Below are positions 48,661 to 59,508 of a DNA stretch of 64,000 nucleotides, in pieces. The stretch spans positions 31,238,501 through 31,302,500 of the forward strand of contig CM060895.1 of the NCBI GenBank assembly GCA_030762935.1. Direction: 5' to 3'. The translations under genes and the position numbers were made by a program. The notes below the pieces were generated by a model. The model saw only the letters and a list, made by a program, of their open reading frames with translations. It was not told where the DNA came from and did no database searches. The stretch's first letter is position 1. The number at the start of each line of letters is the position of its first letter. The DNA comes from Hymenopus coronatus (taxonomy: Eukaryota; Arthropoda; Insecta; Mantodea; Hymenopodidae).

Positions 48661-48888
48661 TTGATCACTCCTGGAAAAAGAATAAAAACTAGATCACAAC
48701 ATGTTGTGCAAATCGATGACTTTGATGCTGTCGTTATACGAAGAATAATACACGATTTTTATGTTCAGGAGAAACAAGTACCGACAGCTAGGAAATTGCT
48801 GCCCATTATGAAAGAGAAAATTTATTTTTCTTGGGGGAGAATTGTTAAAGCTAATTTTGACAATTGTCGAAAAATAATACACATACAC
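48661..48888 (+). pseudogene. N-terminal HTH fragment of an arthropod transposase
   Basis: The plus frame reads GKRIKTRSQHVVQIDDFDAV, then VIRRIIHDFYVQEKQVPTAR and KLLPIMKEKIYFSWGRIVKA. It matches the conserved arthropod block 'DxFDxxxIRxxIHxFYxxxKxVPTxxKLLxxxKExIxFxxxRxxL' found at the start of many DDE transposases and related uncharacterised proteins. The frame runs into an R fragment at 48.9 kb, so the catalytic part is gone. No ATG is required, since it is a fragment. Confidence 0.6.
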
Positions 48889-48901
48889 GGTAGTGGGAGT
48901 G

Positions 48902-49045
48902 GTTTTTTTTTCTTGAAAATCTCTGGGTCGCATCTTGGAAGATACTGAACTCAAATAGGTACCAACTTTAGTGTTTAACGAGCTCTTCGTTTTTGAGCTA
49001 TGCCGCCGACAGACAGACACACACACACACAGACACACCTCTTCT
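48902..49045 (-). repeat. Family R fragment, reverse
   Basis: ttcttgaaaatctctgggtc, gcatcttggaagatactgaa, cttcgtttttgagctatgcc, then the CA tract at 49018-49032. Confidence 0.75.
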
Positions 49046-49284
49046 TCTTCTTCATAAAATGAAACAGCGTGTTCAGGATTGGACACGGAATTAGCACAGT
49101 CACTACTACATTAAGATAGGATGCGTTTATATCTGCGTGTGCCACCTTATCTGTTCTCATGTGTGTGTTGTGCACGCATTCCTTTCAGGGCCCACGAGCT
49201 GGGAACACAACTATAGTACCTTGCCGGAGTCTGTTGATCGTTGGTTCTTGAAGTCCCCGCGTGTACCTCCTCCACTCCACATAC

Positions 49285-50152
49285 CTCTTTTGTAAGAATA
49301 GTTTGTTAGCAGAACAAGTAAAGAAAGTGATATGAATGGTATACATGAGTTTTTTTTTACTTTCTCTAGCCGCATGCACACAGTATCTAGAGAAGAAATT
49401 TCCAGCAAAAATTTCGCGGTCGAGATTTCACCGGAAATTCATGTTTTGAGGTCCTCTGAGTTAGAATAGCTCAAAAATGAAAGTGCGTTAAAAACCAAAC
49501 TTGAAATTTATGCTTTGTATCTTCCAAGGATGCGCATAAGATAAAAAAAAACCCACAAACTAACCTTTACATAAACATGTTTGAATTATTTTTTGTTTTT
49601 CTCAAAAATGGCTCTAACGATTTTGATTAAAATATCGCATTTTAAAGATATTTAAATCACAGATAAAATGTGTATTTTTAATTTTCTGGGAATAGCCTTT
49701 GAAGATTTCTCTATTTTTGATGAGTTTTGCAGAATTTTGCAAAACGGTTAAACTGTAAGAGAGAGACAAAAACGTAATATACAAAAAGTTTAGATCTCGT
49801 TAAAACACACAATTTATGTCATATAGGTATGTTTTGCTTGTTGAGTTGACCGCTTTTGAGATAATCCTTGTTATTGGTTTCAGTTTTAAACTTCTTAATT
49901 TTTTTTTTTCAAACGGGACCATGAACAGCGACTTTGTTTCACAGAGCGACCAGCTTTTAAAATATGTGACTATCACTTTAGCATAATGCTTTCTCTTGTT
50001 TATCTTTTACTTGCAATGAAGCAAGTAATAAGATCAATATTGTTAAAGTAAATCTCGATTAGTATGATGCAGATAAAATCATTTTGTAAGAATAGTTTGC
50101 ATTTGGAACAGCTAGAGAAAGCTATGCGAATGAAACACATCGATTTTTTTTG
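49285..50152 (+). repeat. Family R: right end joined to a full forward copy
   Basis: 49285-49356 is a right end (gaatagtttgttagcagaac to gaatggtatacatgagtttt). At the T-run a new left end starts (actttctctagccgcatgca), and the copy runs to atgaaacacatcgatttttt at 50152. The copies are head-to-tail across the T-run. Confidence 0.8.
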
Positions 50153-50687
50153 CAATCGTTTATGTTATGATTACCAAACCAATGCATAGAACATATTTGT
50201 ATATATGTCTGTTCATAACAGAAATATGAATACTAGTATAAGGAAAATTATAATGTAGCATTTATTTTACCAATCATTAACCCACAATAGGTGTATTAAC
50301 CTGTGAACGGTGGATTACGTATTATACACGCTAAATGTTGCATACCGCCACTGCACTGAACGGATTTCTGCGCCGTTGAAAGTCACGCAGTGCACAGTAG
50401 TGATGCAATGCAAGCAACGAACAAGCTTATTCTATTTTATCCAAAGATCAGCTAGTTGGTGATGCCTGATCTAGACAGAGTCAAAATCAGGTTATTTAGA
50501 TGGATAATCTATGTAAAATTAAAACGAATGCACAGATATAGATATATCATACGCCTAAATGTAAGCAACAGCTGTTACAACAATTTTAATTATTTTTTTG
50601 AAGATAGTTACTATCGAAAATTAAGTTTAGATACAGACTAAAGAACCACATACACCATTTTAAAGAATAATAACAGAAAAATAAGCA
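50153..50687. other. Non-coding stretch, nothing recognised
   Basis: Short chance frames only. Confidence 0.4.
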
Positions 50688-50832
50688 TTATTTTGAGGGT
50701 TTGATTATTGCAATTGTCCTTAGAGTAAATTCTAGTAGAGGAATGATGACTTTCAGCCATTCACGAAGGAGTTTCAAAAGTTCTTCAGGGTTTGCTGTTG
50801 TCCATTTCATTTGAAACAACCTGGCCAGTTTC
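50688..50832 (-). CDS. Possible terminal exon, carboxylesterase-like fragment
   Basis: Minus strand, after acceptor ttctgattgcag. The frame reads KLARLFQMKWTTANPEELLK then LLREWLKVIIPLLEFTLRTI and stops at TAA (50688-50690). The first half resembles the 'A..LA..LGC.TxxxEELLxxLR' segment of insect carboxylesterases (including JH-esterase-like and venom esterases). The second half does not. Splice acceptor, open frame and location outside repeats support an exon. The family call is weak. Confidence 0.3.
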
Positions 50833-51090
50833 CTGCAATCAGAAATGTATTATTTCAATACGAGTATCAGCTGTTAGCTGCACTATGCTATGAAAACTTT
50901 TCTTGATGACGAGTTCTATAAATTAAGATTAGCATAAATGAGCCCTAAGCTCAAACACCTTTTTACTTTTTCAATTACATATCTTTAGTACGTAGAAAAA
51001 GTATCGTATATCAACGAAAAATTCGATATCCAGATTTCACCGGAAGATGCACGTATGAGCTCATTAAACAAACAATTATTTTTTTTAGAA

Positions 51091-52173
51091 AAATATGACA
51101 TGTACACATGACTTTCTCTATCTATAACTCAACAAATTATTCTTATAAAAGTTAATTCTTCTCTCTGCTTCGTGTTATCGAGATAAAAATTAATAGAAAC
51201 GATTGCATTACTTAGTTCTGGCTAGAAGAGAAATAAGCAAATACACTAGGCTAAAGCGACAATAAATCTTCTAAAGGCCCAGCCGCTATATAATGGAATT
51301 GAAATTCCTTCTCTTTGCATGAAAAAAGGGAATAACGATTCCCCATTTGAGAAACATCTAGTATTGGACATTTTTGGTAGTGTTTAACGCCCGCTTTAAC
51401 TACTTGTGGCACCGCAGGCGATGACACAGATGGTACACGAATGAAGATGGAGCACCGGTGGAATGCAATGGTGGGTGAAACCGATGAACCAGGAGATAAC
51501 CCGCCCCTGCGCCGCTTTGTCCACCACAAATCACACATGTGGTCGCTTGGGATCGAATCCGGGCCGTCTAGGTGAGAGGCGAGTGGTCTAACCACTTGGC
51601 CACGGCGCGGCCGATTGGACATTTTAAAACTAATAACAGGGAATACCTCGAAAATGGTTAGCCCTATAATAAAACCTATATGACAAATTGTGTATTTTAA
51701 CGAGATCTACATTTTTTTGCGTAGTAAGTTTTTGTTTATCTCTTACGATTTACCAGCTACGCAAAATTCATCCAGAAGATTTCAAAGGCTATTCCCAACA
51801 AATTAAGGATATATATTTTATTTGTGATGTATACATCTTTAATCAAAAATAGTTAGAGCCATTTTTGAGAAAATAAAACATTTTGAAGAATCAGGCATGT
51901 AAAGGGTAGTTTAAATATAGGGAACTTTCCTGATCATCTTCCTATCCTATCCCTGAAAGATAAACATAAGTGGAAAAATTGGTACTTAAAGGACCTTTAT
52001 TTTTTAAATTATGCTTCCCTAAGACACATGCTCACACAGAACCTTTTTCTAATTGTTTTAAATTCAGGGGACCCCAAAACATATATTTACGATGCATCTT
52101 CGTATCGAATTTTTGGGTGGAATGCAATAACTTCTCTGTCTACTATGTATGTTTGCTTGCTTGGTAGAGAAAG
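51091..52173 (-). repeat. Family R, complete reverse copy nested in another R
   Basis: It starts tatgacatgtacacatgact (right end, reverse) and finishes ttgcttggtagagaaagta (left end, reverse), with all blocks between. A family-A SINE sits at 51375-51613. Confidence 0.85.
51375..51613 (-). repeat. SINE family A, full copy with perfect TSD
   Basis: In reverse: gccgcgccgtggccaagtgg head, B-box ggattcgatcccaagcgacc, then the family-A body to the gcgggcgttaaacactacca end. A 12-bp perfect duplication attggacatttt flanks it (51363-51374 and 51614-51625). Confidence 0.95.
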
Positions 52174-52432
52174 TAAAAAGGTACTGTGTGTATGTGTGTG
52201 AGTGAGAGAGGTGTCTTTCTGTGTCTGTCTGTTAACAGAAAACTGAAACATGAAATCGGATAAATAACAAACATGATATTTGAGACCATCTCCATAGATG
52301 AAACATGGAAGGTTTGTATCACACCACAAACTATCCTTTTTATTTTCTGAATAAGGTTCTAACGATTTTTAGGAATAGTTTGTAGAAGAATGGGAAGAGA
52401 AAGTCATGTGAATGTAACGCATAATAATTTTT

Positions 52433-53144
52433 TTTATTCACCTGCTCTTTCTCACATCACTTTATAGTTTTAAAGATTCGAAATACGTTTTATAGACATA
52501 CAACATATCAAAAATGGGAATTAAATATGATAAAGATTTTAATTTTTTACGGCATTATCATTGTTTACTCTTGACAAAATTATATTCAGATGGGGGAATG
52601 TTTAAAAACAGCAAAGAATGAGCGCCGCGTCGCATTATGATTTGCACTATTCTATTTTATTGCTTTAACCCAGCGTGTTTTCGTTTCTCTCGCCCATTTT
52701 GCTTTCTATTTGATGGCGTCCTAACAGGTCCTTTAATTCTTTTCTTTCTATTCTATACACTACTATTTCGGAACTTTAGTTGTTTTATTTATTTTCATCT
52801 AACAGGCATTTTACTTAAATAATCTAACGCATTAGTTTATTTTGAGTGGCTTATTAATTTATAAACATTTCGTATCTTCCAGCCATCTCCTTCTACAACC
52901 AGGTGAATATATATTAACACTGTTCAGTGTTCCACATACTATAAGCACTTCCAAACTTATGTTATCTTTTACCGTAGCACGCTTTCTGCTTTCTGCCTGG
53001 TGACTTTGACCTGAACATAACTGTTATAGACAATGAGTACTACAAGCTAGAAGTTCCAACTTCTTTTAAAAACTTTCTCCAATTCTTGTCAACATTTTCT
53101 CTCACTTGGTTCCCGTTGTTAACCCAATATCCAAAAATGTGATG
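52433..53144. other. Non-coding stretch, nothing recognised
   Basis: AT-rich; a 61-codon hydrophobic frame at 52637 is probably chance. Confidence 0.45.
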
Positions 53145-53615
53145 TGTTACAATCACACGACTTTCTGTACATCTGTATAACAAATTATTGTTAAAAAGTT
53201 TATTCTTCTATCTACACCATCCCAATCAAGATAAACATAAGTAGAATTAGTCTTATTTCTAGCTTCCTTGTAAGTATAAAGAAATAAAAAAAATACACAA
53301 GCTAAAGCGATAGTCTCGTCCTTTAAAAACCGGTCGCTCTGTGAAACAATTGAAATTTCAATTTCTTTACTTTCCAGGATTTAACAAACGGGAAGAAAGA
53401 TGTCTTTCCGTTGGAGAAATGTTTACGCGGCTAAAATTGAAACTAACAACCCGGAATATCTCGAAAACGTTAACTGTACATAAAAAAAAGGGGAAAAAAA
53501 AAAACAAAAAAAAAAAAAACGCCTATGACATGAATTGTGTGCTTTAATGAGATCCACAATTGTTGTGTACCTAGTTAGTTTTACTTTCTTTACACGAACT
53601 ATGTAGATAGTTGCG
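53145..53615 (-). repeat. Family R fragment, reverse
   Basis: aaatgtgatgtgttacaatc (right end, reverse), tattgttaaaaagtttattc, tcgtcctttaaaaaccggtc, then aaacgttaactgtacataaa and a stub of another left end (ttttactttctttacacgaa). Confidence 0.8.
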
Positions 53616-53619
53616 GTGT

Positions 53620-54580
53620 GCTCATACGTTGGACGTCATATGCGGTGAGCTCAGATGTTGGGTGCCCTGTGCGGTGGCCTTATCCCCCCATTCAAAACAC
53701 CCGATGCTGAGTTCTCGGCTTCGAGCCCAGATTGGTGACGTTAGCAAGACTCACTCCACTACCAATGAGTAGACTCACGTACCTGGTGATATGAATCTAC
53801 TATCGGTGAATTCGCCTCGGCGTTACCCAGCGTGCACGATGGTTGACTCTCTCGGGGTGGTGCAGTTAATGGGGGTAGTTCAGGAAATGATCTTATAATA
53901 ATGAAGTCTTGCGTAACTTTCCTGGAGTTTATTTTTACTAGGAGATGAGAGATAAGCACTTTGCTTTACAATCCTGGTAACTAAAACTCTTGTTAGAAAC
54001 TTTAATACTTGGCTAATCACACGTAATTATATTTACTTCTTCTTCCTTGATTCTGCTGTATACACTATAATTTAACACACGCTATTGACTTTAAATACTC
54101 GTAGAGCGCTGGAAACTACTAAGTTTTTGTTACAAGTTACCGTGCTTAACTTTGTGCGAAGAAGTGACGTTCATCCCGACAACCGACAGCATGACAGTTT
54201 ACAAGATCAGCATGACAGCGTCATACAGCGGCGTACAGTTAACAGACAGCGACAGACAGCAGACAGTCCCGATGTGCCTTCTTGGGCTCTTTATAGACTA
54301 AAAATACCGTCATGGCGGCTTCTTTTTGAGTGGACAGAAAGGCCGCGCAATTCACGTAAATATTACCCAAAAGTCAGTTTTCTCATCCCAGGGTGCACTG
54401 CAACCCTCAAGTGGCACGTTTTTTACAATGGAAAATTACTGTCTTCCGAATTTTAAGGTTTACTCCCGTCGTGACACGGTTGTACATGACTGGACAAAAG
54501 AAACCTTTCTAACAAAGTGCTTTTCACACCCTTCTACTATCTTGGCGTCAGCTTTCTATTCCTGCTCCATATGTTAATAA
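53620..54580 (-). other. LTR-like segment with possible primer-binding site
   Basis: On the minus strand: TATA-like gtctataaagagcccaagaa near 54290, then an A/T-poor leader, AATAAA-type gtaaaaataaactccagg near 53935, then near 53660 a string ggcacccaacatctgagc similar to the GCGCCCAAC primer-binding sites of insect LTR elements. The region is GC-richer and not shared with other repeats here. No gag follows, so it would be a lone 5' LTR plus leader or a solo LTR. Confidence 0.3.
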
Positions 54581-54654
54581 GCATTTGTAATCTTTAATTA
54601 TACAGTGCAAAATAACTAATAACTAACAATAGTTTTTATAGAGAAGCTAATTAA

Positions 54655-55530
54655 CGGTCTCATAGTGAACAGAGAAGGTATTGTATAGCACCCAAAATTT
54701 GATACCGAGATTTTACCGGAAATACATCTTTTGGGTCTCCCTGAATCTAAAGAAAGCATTTTTGGAAAAAAGGTCCGTGTGCGCGCGTGTGCCTGTGTGT
54801 GTGTGTCTGTGAGTGTGTTTGTGAGTGTGTCTGTAGGCAGCATAGCTTCAAAGCGAAAATACCGTTAAATACCAAACTTGATATTTAAGTTTGGTATCAT
54901 TCAAGGATGCGACACGAAGGTTTTCAAGAAAATCCTCCCTCTCCAAACTACCCTTTACGTGAAAAAAATTGAAAATTTTGATTTTCTCAAAAATGGTTCT
55001 AACGATTTTAATTAAAATCTCTTATATTTAAGATATTTACATGCCAAATAAAATATATATCTTGACTTTTCTGAGAATAGCCTCTAAAGACCTCTTTATT
55101 CTGGATAATTTTTATTAAAATTTGCATAACTGGTAAACCATAAGAGATAGACAAAAAGTTACTACACAAAAATATAGATCACGATAAAACACACAATTTG
55201 TCATATATATATATTTTTTTGTGGAGCTGGCGGTTTTCGAAATATTCCTTGTTATTGATTTGTTTTAAAATACTTAAAACTTGTCTCACACGGGAACTTA
55301 TCAACGCTTTAAAACGTATTTCAATTCCATAGCAATAACATTTTAAAACATTTGACTGTCCATTTAGCCTAGTGAATTCCCTTATTTCGCTTTTACTCAT
55401 AAAGGAACTAAGTAATAAGACCGTTTCTGCCAATGTTTTAGCATAAAATAAATAGAAGAATAAGCTTATTAACAATAATTTGTTACAAAGATGTAAAGAA
55501 AGTCATACGAAGGCAGCACTTCAGATATTT
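54655..55530 (+). repeat. Family R copy
   Basis: gtgaacagagaaggtattgt, ccgagattttaccggaaata, GT tract at 54776-54835, ttcaaggatgcgacacgaag, tatcttgacttttctgagaa, right end aagtcatacgaaggcagcac. Confidence 0.85.
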
Positions 55531-55617
55531 GTATATTTTTTACGATCTGCCAGTTATATAAAAGTTATCCAGGATGAATTGGTCTTCAGAGGCTATTCTC
55601 AGAGAATTCAAGATATA

Positions 55618-56497
55618 CAAGGGTCGGTCACTAAGTAATACCTTCTTTTTTTCTCTTTTAATTTAAAATAGAATTAAACATTGATTACACAGCATGAAAA
55701 CCACAACATTGAGGATTCAATGGTCACTTTTCAATGTGATACGCATCCTTTTAGTCCACCTTTTAACAAGGGCATCCATTCCTGTGTGGTAAAATGCACA
55801 GTCTTGCTTTCGAAGTCATTGAGGAACAAATTTTTTCACAGCCTCTGCATCTGGAAAGTGAATTCTGCAATGAGCTTCCTTATTCCTCCAAATTGAAGCA
55901 CTGCAAATGTTCTAAGGCTATTGTTTTTCGAGTCTCCTATGCTGCACAGTTTACATTCGGGGTAACCACTGCGAACATATTTTTGAGAACTCCAGTTCTT
56001 GAATAATTGTCATTACACTGCCTTTACTGAGAAACATAATGCAACACAATTCATCCGTTGCTATCCGCTGGTCAGCTTGAATGATCTCATCCACTCGCTC
56101 TATGTTGCGTAGAGTCACTGCAGTCACCGGTCTACAGCTCCGCCGTTCATCAGCCAACATGTTGGCCCTTCAACTTCATTACAATGACGAACCCATCTTC
56201 TAACCGTGCTGACATCCACTGTTGCATCATCATACACCTTTGTGAGCTTTTCGTGAATGCGAATGGGCGTTTCATCTTCCACATTCAAGAATTCAATGAC
56301 TGAATGCTATCTAATACGAATATCAATGTCAGTCATTTTGCAACAGGAAGCATTGCTGCCACTGGAGAGCGTATGAAGTTGCTATTGCAGTGGAGTGGAG
56401 AAGAAGATTTGAGAAATTGTGCAAAACTTAAATTGTTCACATAAAATACTTAGTTCAGGGGGAAAAATAGGAGGCATTACTTATTGACTGACCCTCG
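55618..56497 (-). mobile_element. Internally deleted mariner, TA-flanked
   Basis: Imperfect terminal inverted repeats (caagggtcggtcactaagta on the left; reverse complement of attgactgaccctcg on the right) with TA on both sides (55616-55617, 56498-56499). At 880 bp it is much shorter than a full mariner. It lies inside a family R copy. Confidence 0.85.
55700..56335 (-). pseudogene. Mariner transposase remnant lacking the catalytic core
   Basis: The minus strand near 55.95-56.16 kb reads LADERRSCRPVTAVTLRNIE then RVDEIIQADQRIATDELCCI and IIQELEFSKICSQWLPRM, the second HTH and linker of a mariner transposase. Right after comes the C-terminal end (GGIRKLIAEF..., then by frameshift AEAVKKFVPQ and LVKRWTKRMRI, about 55.75-55.90 kb). 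The D,D34D segments between are absent. It belongs to a different subfamily from the 13-kb element. Confidence 0.75.
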
Positions 56498-56893
56498 TAT
56501 ATTTCGTTTGTCATAAAAATATCTTAAACATAAGGTATTTTAATCAAAATCGTTAGAGCCATTTTAGAGAAAATCAACATTTTCGAAAAATGTTCCATGT
56601 GAAGGGTAGTTGGGGTGGGGGATTTTCTTGAAAACTTCGTGTCGCATCCTTGGAAGATACCAAACTTAAATTCAAGTTTGGTGTTTAACGGTCTTTTCAT
56701 TTTTGAGCTGTGTTTCCCACAGATACAGACACACACACACACATACACACACAGAGACATGTTTCTAAAAATTTGTTTTTGATTAAGTAGGTCTCAAAAT
56801 ATGTATTTCCGGTGGAATCTCGGTATAGAATTTTTGGGTGCAATACAATATCTTCTCTATATACTATGTACATAGTACGTGTAGAGAAAGTAA

Positions 56894-57344
56894 AACGTTT
56901 CTCCTTACCTGACTTCTCTACTGCACAGGTTTAGAATGTTCCTCATACTTTTTATTTAAAAAATCATAATGCTCATCTTATAAAAGTAGAGAATTCAAAC
57001 TAAACAAGTATGAGTATATGTATAGTTACACTGTGACCTTTTACTGCGTAATACGCATATGAGCAACCAATACTGAAATTTGGACACATGGAAATCTAAA
57101 AGGCTTAAAAGTGACGTAATCTGATAAAGACATTTTTCCGCGCAGGGTAATGTGTTTAAAGCTGAAAATCATAACAAATTGATATTTACACCACATTATT
57201 TGTAAATGGGCGGCAGCGCGAGAATAGAAAAGGATGAAGCTAATGACAACATGTAGATAGAGATAGAGGTATCCTTATTAACTCCATACTCTCTTTTTAA
57301 GGTTGAGACAGCCTATAGTTGTTTAGTCTTAAACAAAATACCTT
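56894..57344. other. Non-coding stretch, nothing recognised
   Basis: No feature seen. Confidence 0.4.
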
Positions 57345-57900
57345 TCCAGTGAAGAGGACTTCACAGGCTCTTCCCAGATAATTCAAAATATAATACACTT
57401 TATTTGTCATGTAAATATCTTTAACGTATGATATTATAATCAAATTCACTACAACCATCTTTTAGAAAAAAAAAGTCAAATATTGGAGTTTCCTAAAAAT
57501 CTTCCTATTGCATCCTTGAAATCTACTAACATGAATACCAAGTTTGCTGCTTTCCGAATTTCAGTTTTTGGGTTATGCTGTTACTAGATGTACACAAACA
57601 TACACAGGGATCTTTTTCTAAAACTCTGATGTTTTCCGTTCACTCAACTTTTTTAGTTATACTGCAACAAATTAGTTTTACAAAAGCTTATTCTTCTTTA
57701 ACAAAAAATAGCCGTGTTACTTATTTCCTTATAAGTAGGAAGGAAATAAGGGAACACATCAAGCTAAAGCGATATCAAAATATTTTAAAAGCTGGTCGCT
57801 AAATAATGACATTGGAACCTTATTCTCTTTGCTTGGTCCGGAGTTTAAAACAAACGCATAACGACTTCACATTTGAGAAAAGCGTAAGTGTTGAAATTGT
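57345..57900 (-). repeat. Rearranged family R copy
   Basis: Reverse middle-to-left blocks (acagcccagataattc-type at 57375, taccaagtttgctgctttcc, acaggg at 57607) are followed by right-part blocks (aaagcttattcttctttaac, caagctaaagcgatatcaaa, ttgagaaaagcgtaagtgtt). Order is broken, so two pieces were joined. Confidence 0.65.
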
Positions 57901-58353
57901 GTTTGCGTTTTTATGTGCTGAGTTTTGTTTTCACAAGGTTGGCTAAAAACAAAGTTTTTCAATTGTCAGTAGAATCATTAAAGCTTTACAAATTATGCAC
58001 TAAATTTTGTTCTTGTAATTCATAATGAAGATCCATTTCCTTCATATGGCGACCGAGGCGGGACAAATATATACATTAAGTATGGGTTACAAGAAGAGTT
58101 ACAAGAACGGCATTTACGCGAGAGCACAATGAAATGAAAGGGAGTTGGACTCTATCGAATCGTCAACAGCCAAAACAAAGTTTCAACTATTAACCTTAAA
58201 GTTTGAGGAACTTAAAAATCTTGATGAATAGATATTCACTTTGATGCTAGAGGCAGATGCAACAAAGGAACATCTGGACGTAGAAAACAAGTCAAAAGAA
58301 GATTACGTCAGCAAATACTTCAAGGTTAAGTTTATGATAGAAAACAGAGTGAA
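57901..58353. other. Non-coding stretch; possible retroelement scrap
   Basis: The segment 58030-58320 has gag-like scraps (for example RKQVKRRLRQQIL) but no firm motif. Confidence 0.3.
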
Positions 58354-58640
58354 GAAATGTCCTCCGTGCTTACCATGCTGACTTCATATACCCAAGGTGA
58401 CGGGTACAAACCCGGCGGAGGACGATGGATTTTTTTGGGTGTAAAAATCCTTAGCATGGCTTCCTTCGGAAGGGAAGTAAAGCCGTTGGTCCGTCGTAGA
58501 TTTACGGCACGTAAAAGAACCTCAAGCCTGATAGAGAGGCCTCTGAGTAAAATTAAGCGATCTTTCACGCCCAATTTAGAATGTCCCAGCTGAGAACCAC
58601 AGTATTAAAGAGCGTCCATAAATAACACGCCATTTCCATT
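58354..58640 (+). repeat. tRNA-derived SINE, family C, full copy
   Basis: cctccgtgcttaccatgctg, tgacgggtacaaacccggcg, aatccttagcatggcttcct, cctgatagagaggcctctga, gagcgtccataaataacacg. Confidence 0.9.
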
Positions 58641-58913
58641 TTAGAGTGACGAAATACAATAACGTCAGTATTACAGCCAGTCAGACTGAAAACAACATTC
58701 AGAAAAGAATACTTAAGCTTAATTAAGCTAATATTTGAACTTAAGAAATTTAGAAGTGTGGTTAAGGAGTGGTTAGCATGATGGGGTCAGTTTTCAAAGC
58801 CTGCCAAGCATTGACGCGAGCGATAAGTTCAATCTTTGATTCAGTGAACAGCAGCAAATACTCGTGCTAGAGAAATACTAGAGAGCTACTTTCCAGTGCA
58901 GAACATTATCCAA

Positions 58914-58976
<63 letters not shown>

Positions 58977-59081
58977 CTTCTTTCGTAGTATTACAGAACA
59001 TAAATGCAGGAATCTCATGCTTACTTCCGTCTTTTTATAATAAATTAGAATGACATTTCAGATATTTAGAGTTTTTGGGAA
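58641..59081. other. Non-coding stretch with (GT)n
   Basis: A long (GT)n run at about 58915-58974 is the only feature. Confidence 0.6.
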
Positions 59082-59187
59082 TAACTACTGATGATACTAT
59101 TTCCTTAAGTCGAGTCATGTATCCCAGAAGAATTTAACTACTGATGATACTATTTCCTTAAGTCGAGTCATGTATCCCAGAAGAATT
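59082..59187. repeat. Perfect 53-bp tandem duplication
   Basis: Two identical units, 59082-59134 and 59135-59187, each beginning taactactgatgatactatt and ending cccagaagaatt. Confidence 0.95.
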
Positions 59188-59372
59188 GCTTCGAGTATGG
59201 CAACGGTAGCCTACAGCTGGAAAGAAGCCAAAAGACCGTCTAAAAGGTCTGATGAATTTCATCAGACTGGAAGCAGGGGGAAAGGAAAGGTTCTCAATAG
59301 CAATGTCTGGAATCAAGTTAGAAAGGAGCAAGGTAATCAAAGAAAGGAAACAATTGGGCTTCAAATCAGATT

Positions 59373-59440
59373 GTCGTCCTCCGTAGTGTAATGGTTACCA
59401 TGCTGACTTCATATACCCAAGGTAGCGGGTTCAAACCCGG
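59373..59440 (+). repeat. SINE family C, tRNA head only
   Basis: cgtcctccgtagtgtaatgg, then gcgggttcaaacccgg; the copy stops at the acceptor-stem position, where the Penelope-like fragment begins. Confidence 0.8.
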
Positions 59441-59508
59441 TCGCATCTAATGCTATATATGGCCGGCAACCCGCTCCTAAACCTGGGCATATATAGAATT
59501 AGATGCGA
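59441..59508. other. 21-bp inverted repeat at the SINE/Penelope junction
   Basis: Left arm tcgcatctaatgctatatatg (first 20 bases shown: tcgcatctaatgctatatat), 59441-59461; right arm 59488-59508. They match in 20 of 21 positions around a 26-nt loop. The right arm encodes the start of the endonuclease frame. Confidence 0.85.

Larger units (their letters stand above)
50963..52432 (+). repeat. Family R forward copy split by a nested reverse R
   Basis: The left end (50963-51090; actttttcaattacatatct to ttagaaaaa) resumes at 52174 (aaaaaggtactgtgtgtatg), through the GT tract, and ends at gagaaagtcatgtgaatgta near 52410. Between lies a complete reverse R copy. A short A5 repeat borders the nested copy. 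Confidence 0.85.
55540..56893 (-). repeat. Family R reverse copy containing a mariner derivative
   Basis: tttacgatctgccagttata to agaattcaagata, then the mariner, then ttcgtttgtcataaaaatat and the remaining blocks to the left end catagtacgtgtagagaaag. CA tract at 56727-56750. Confidence 0.85.
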
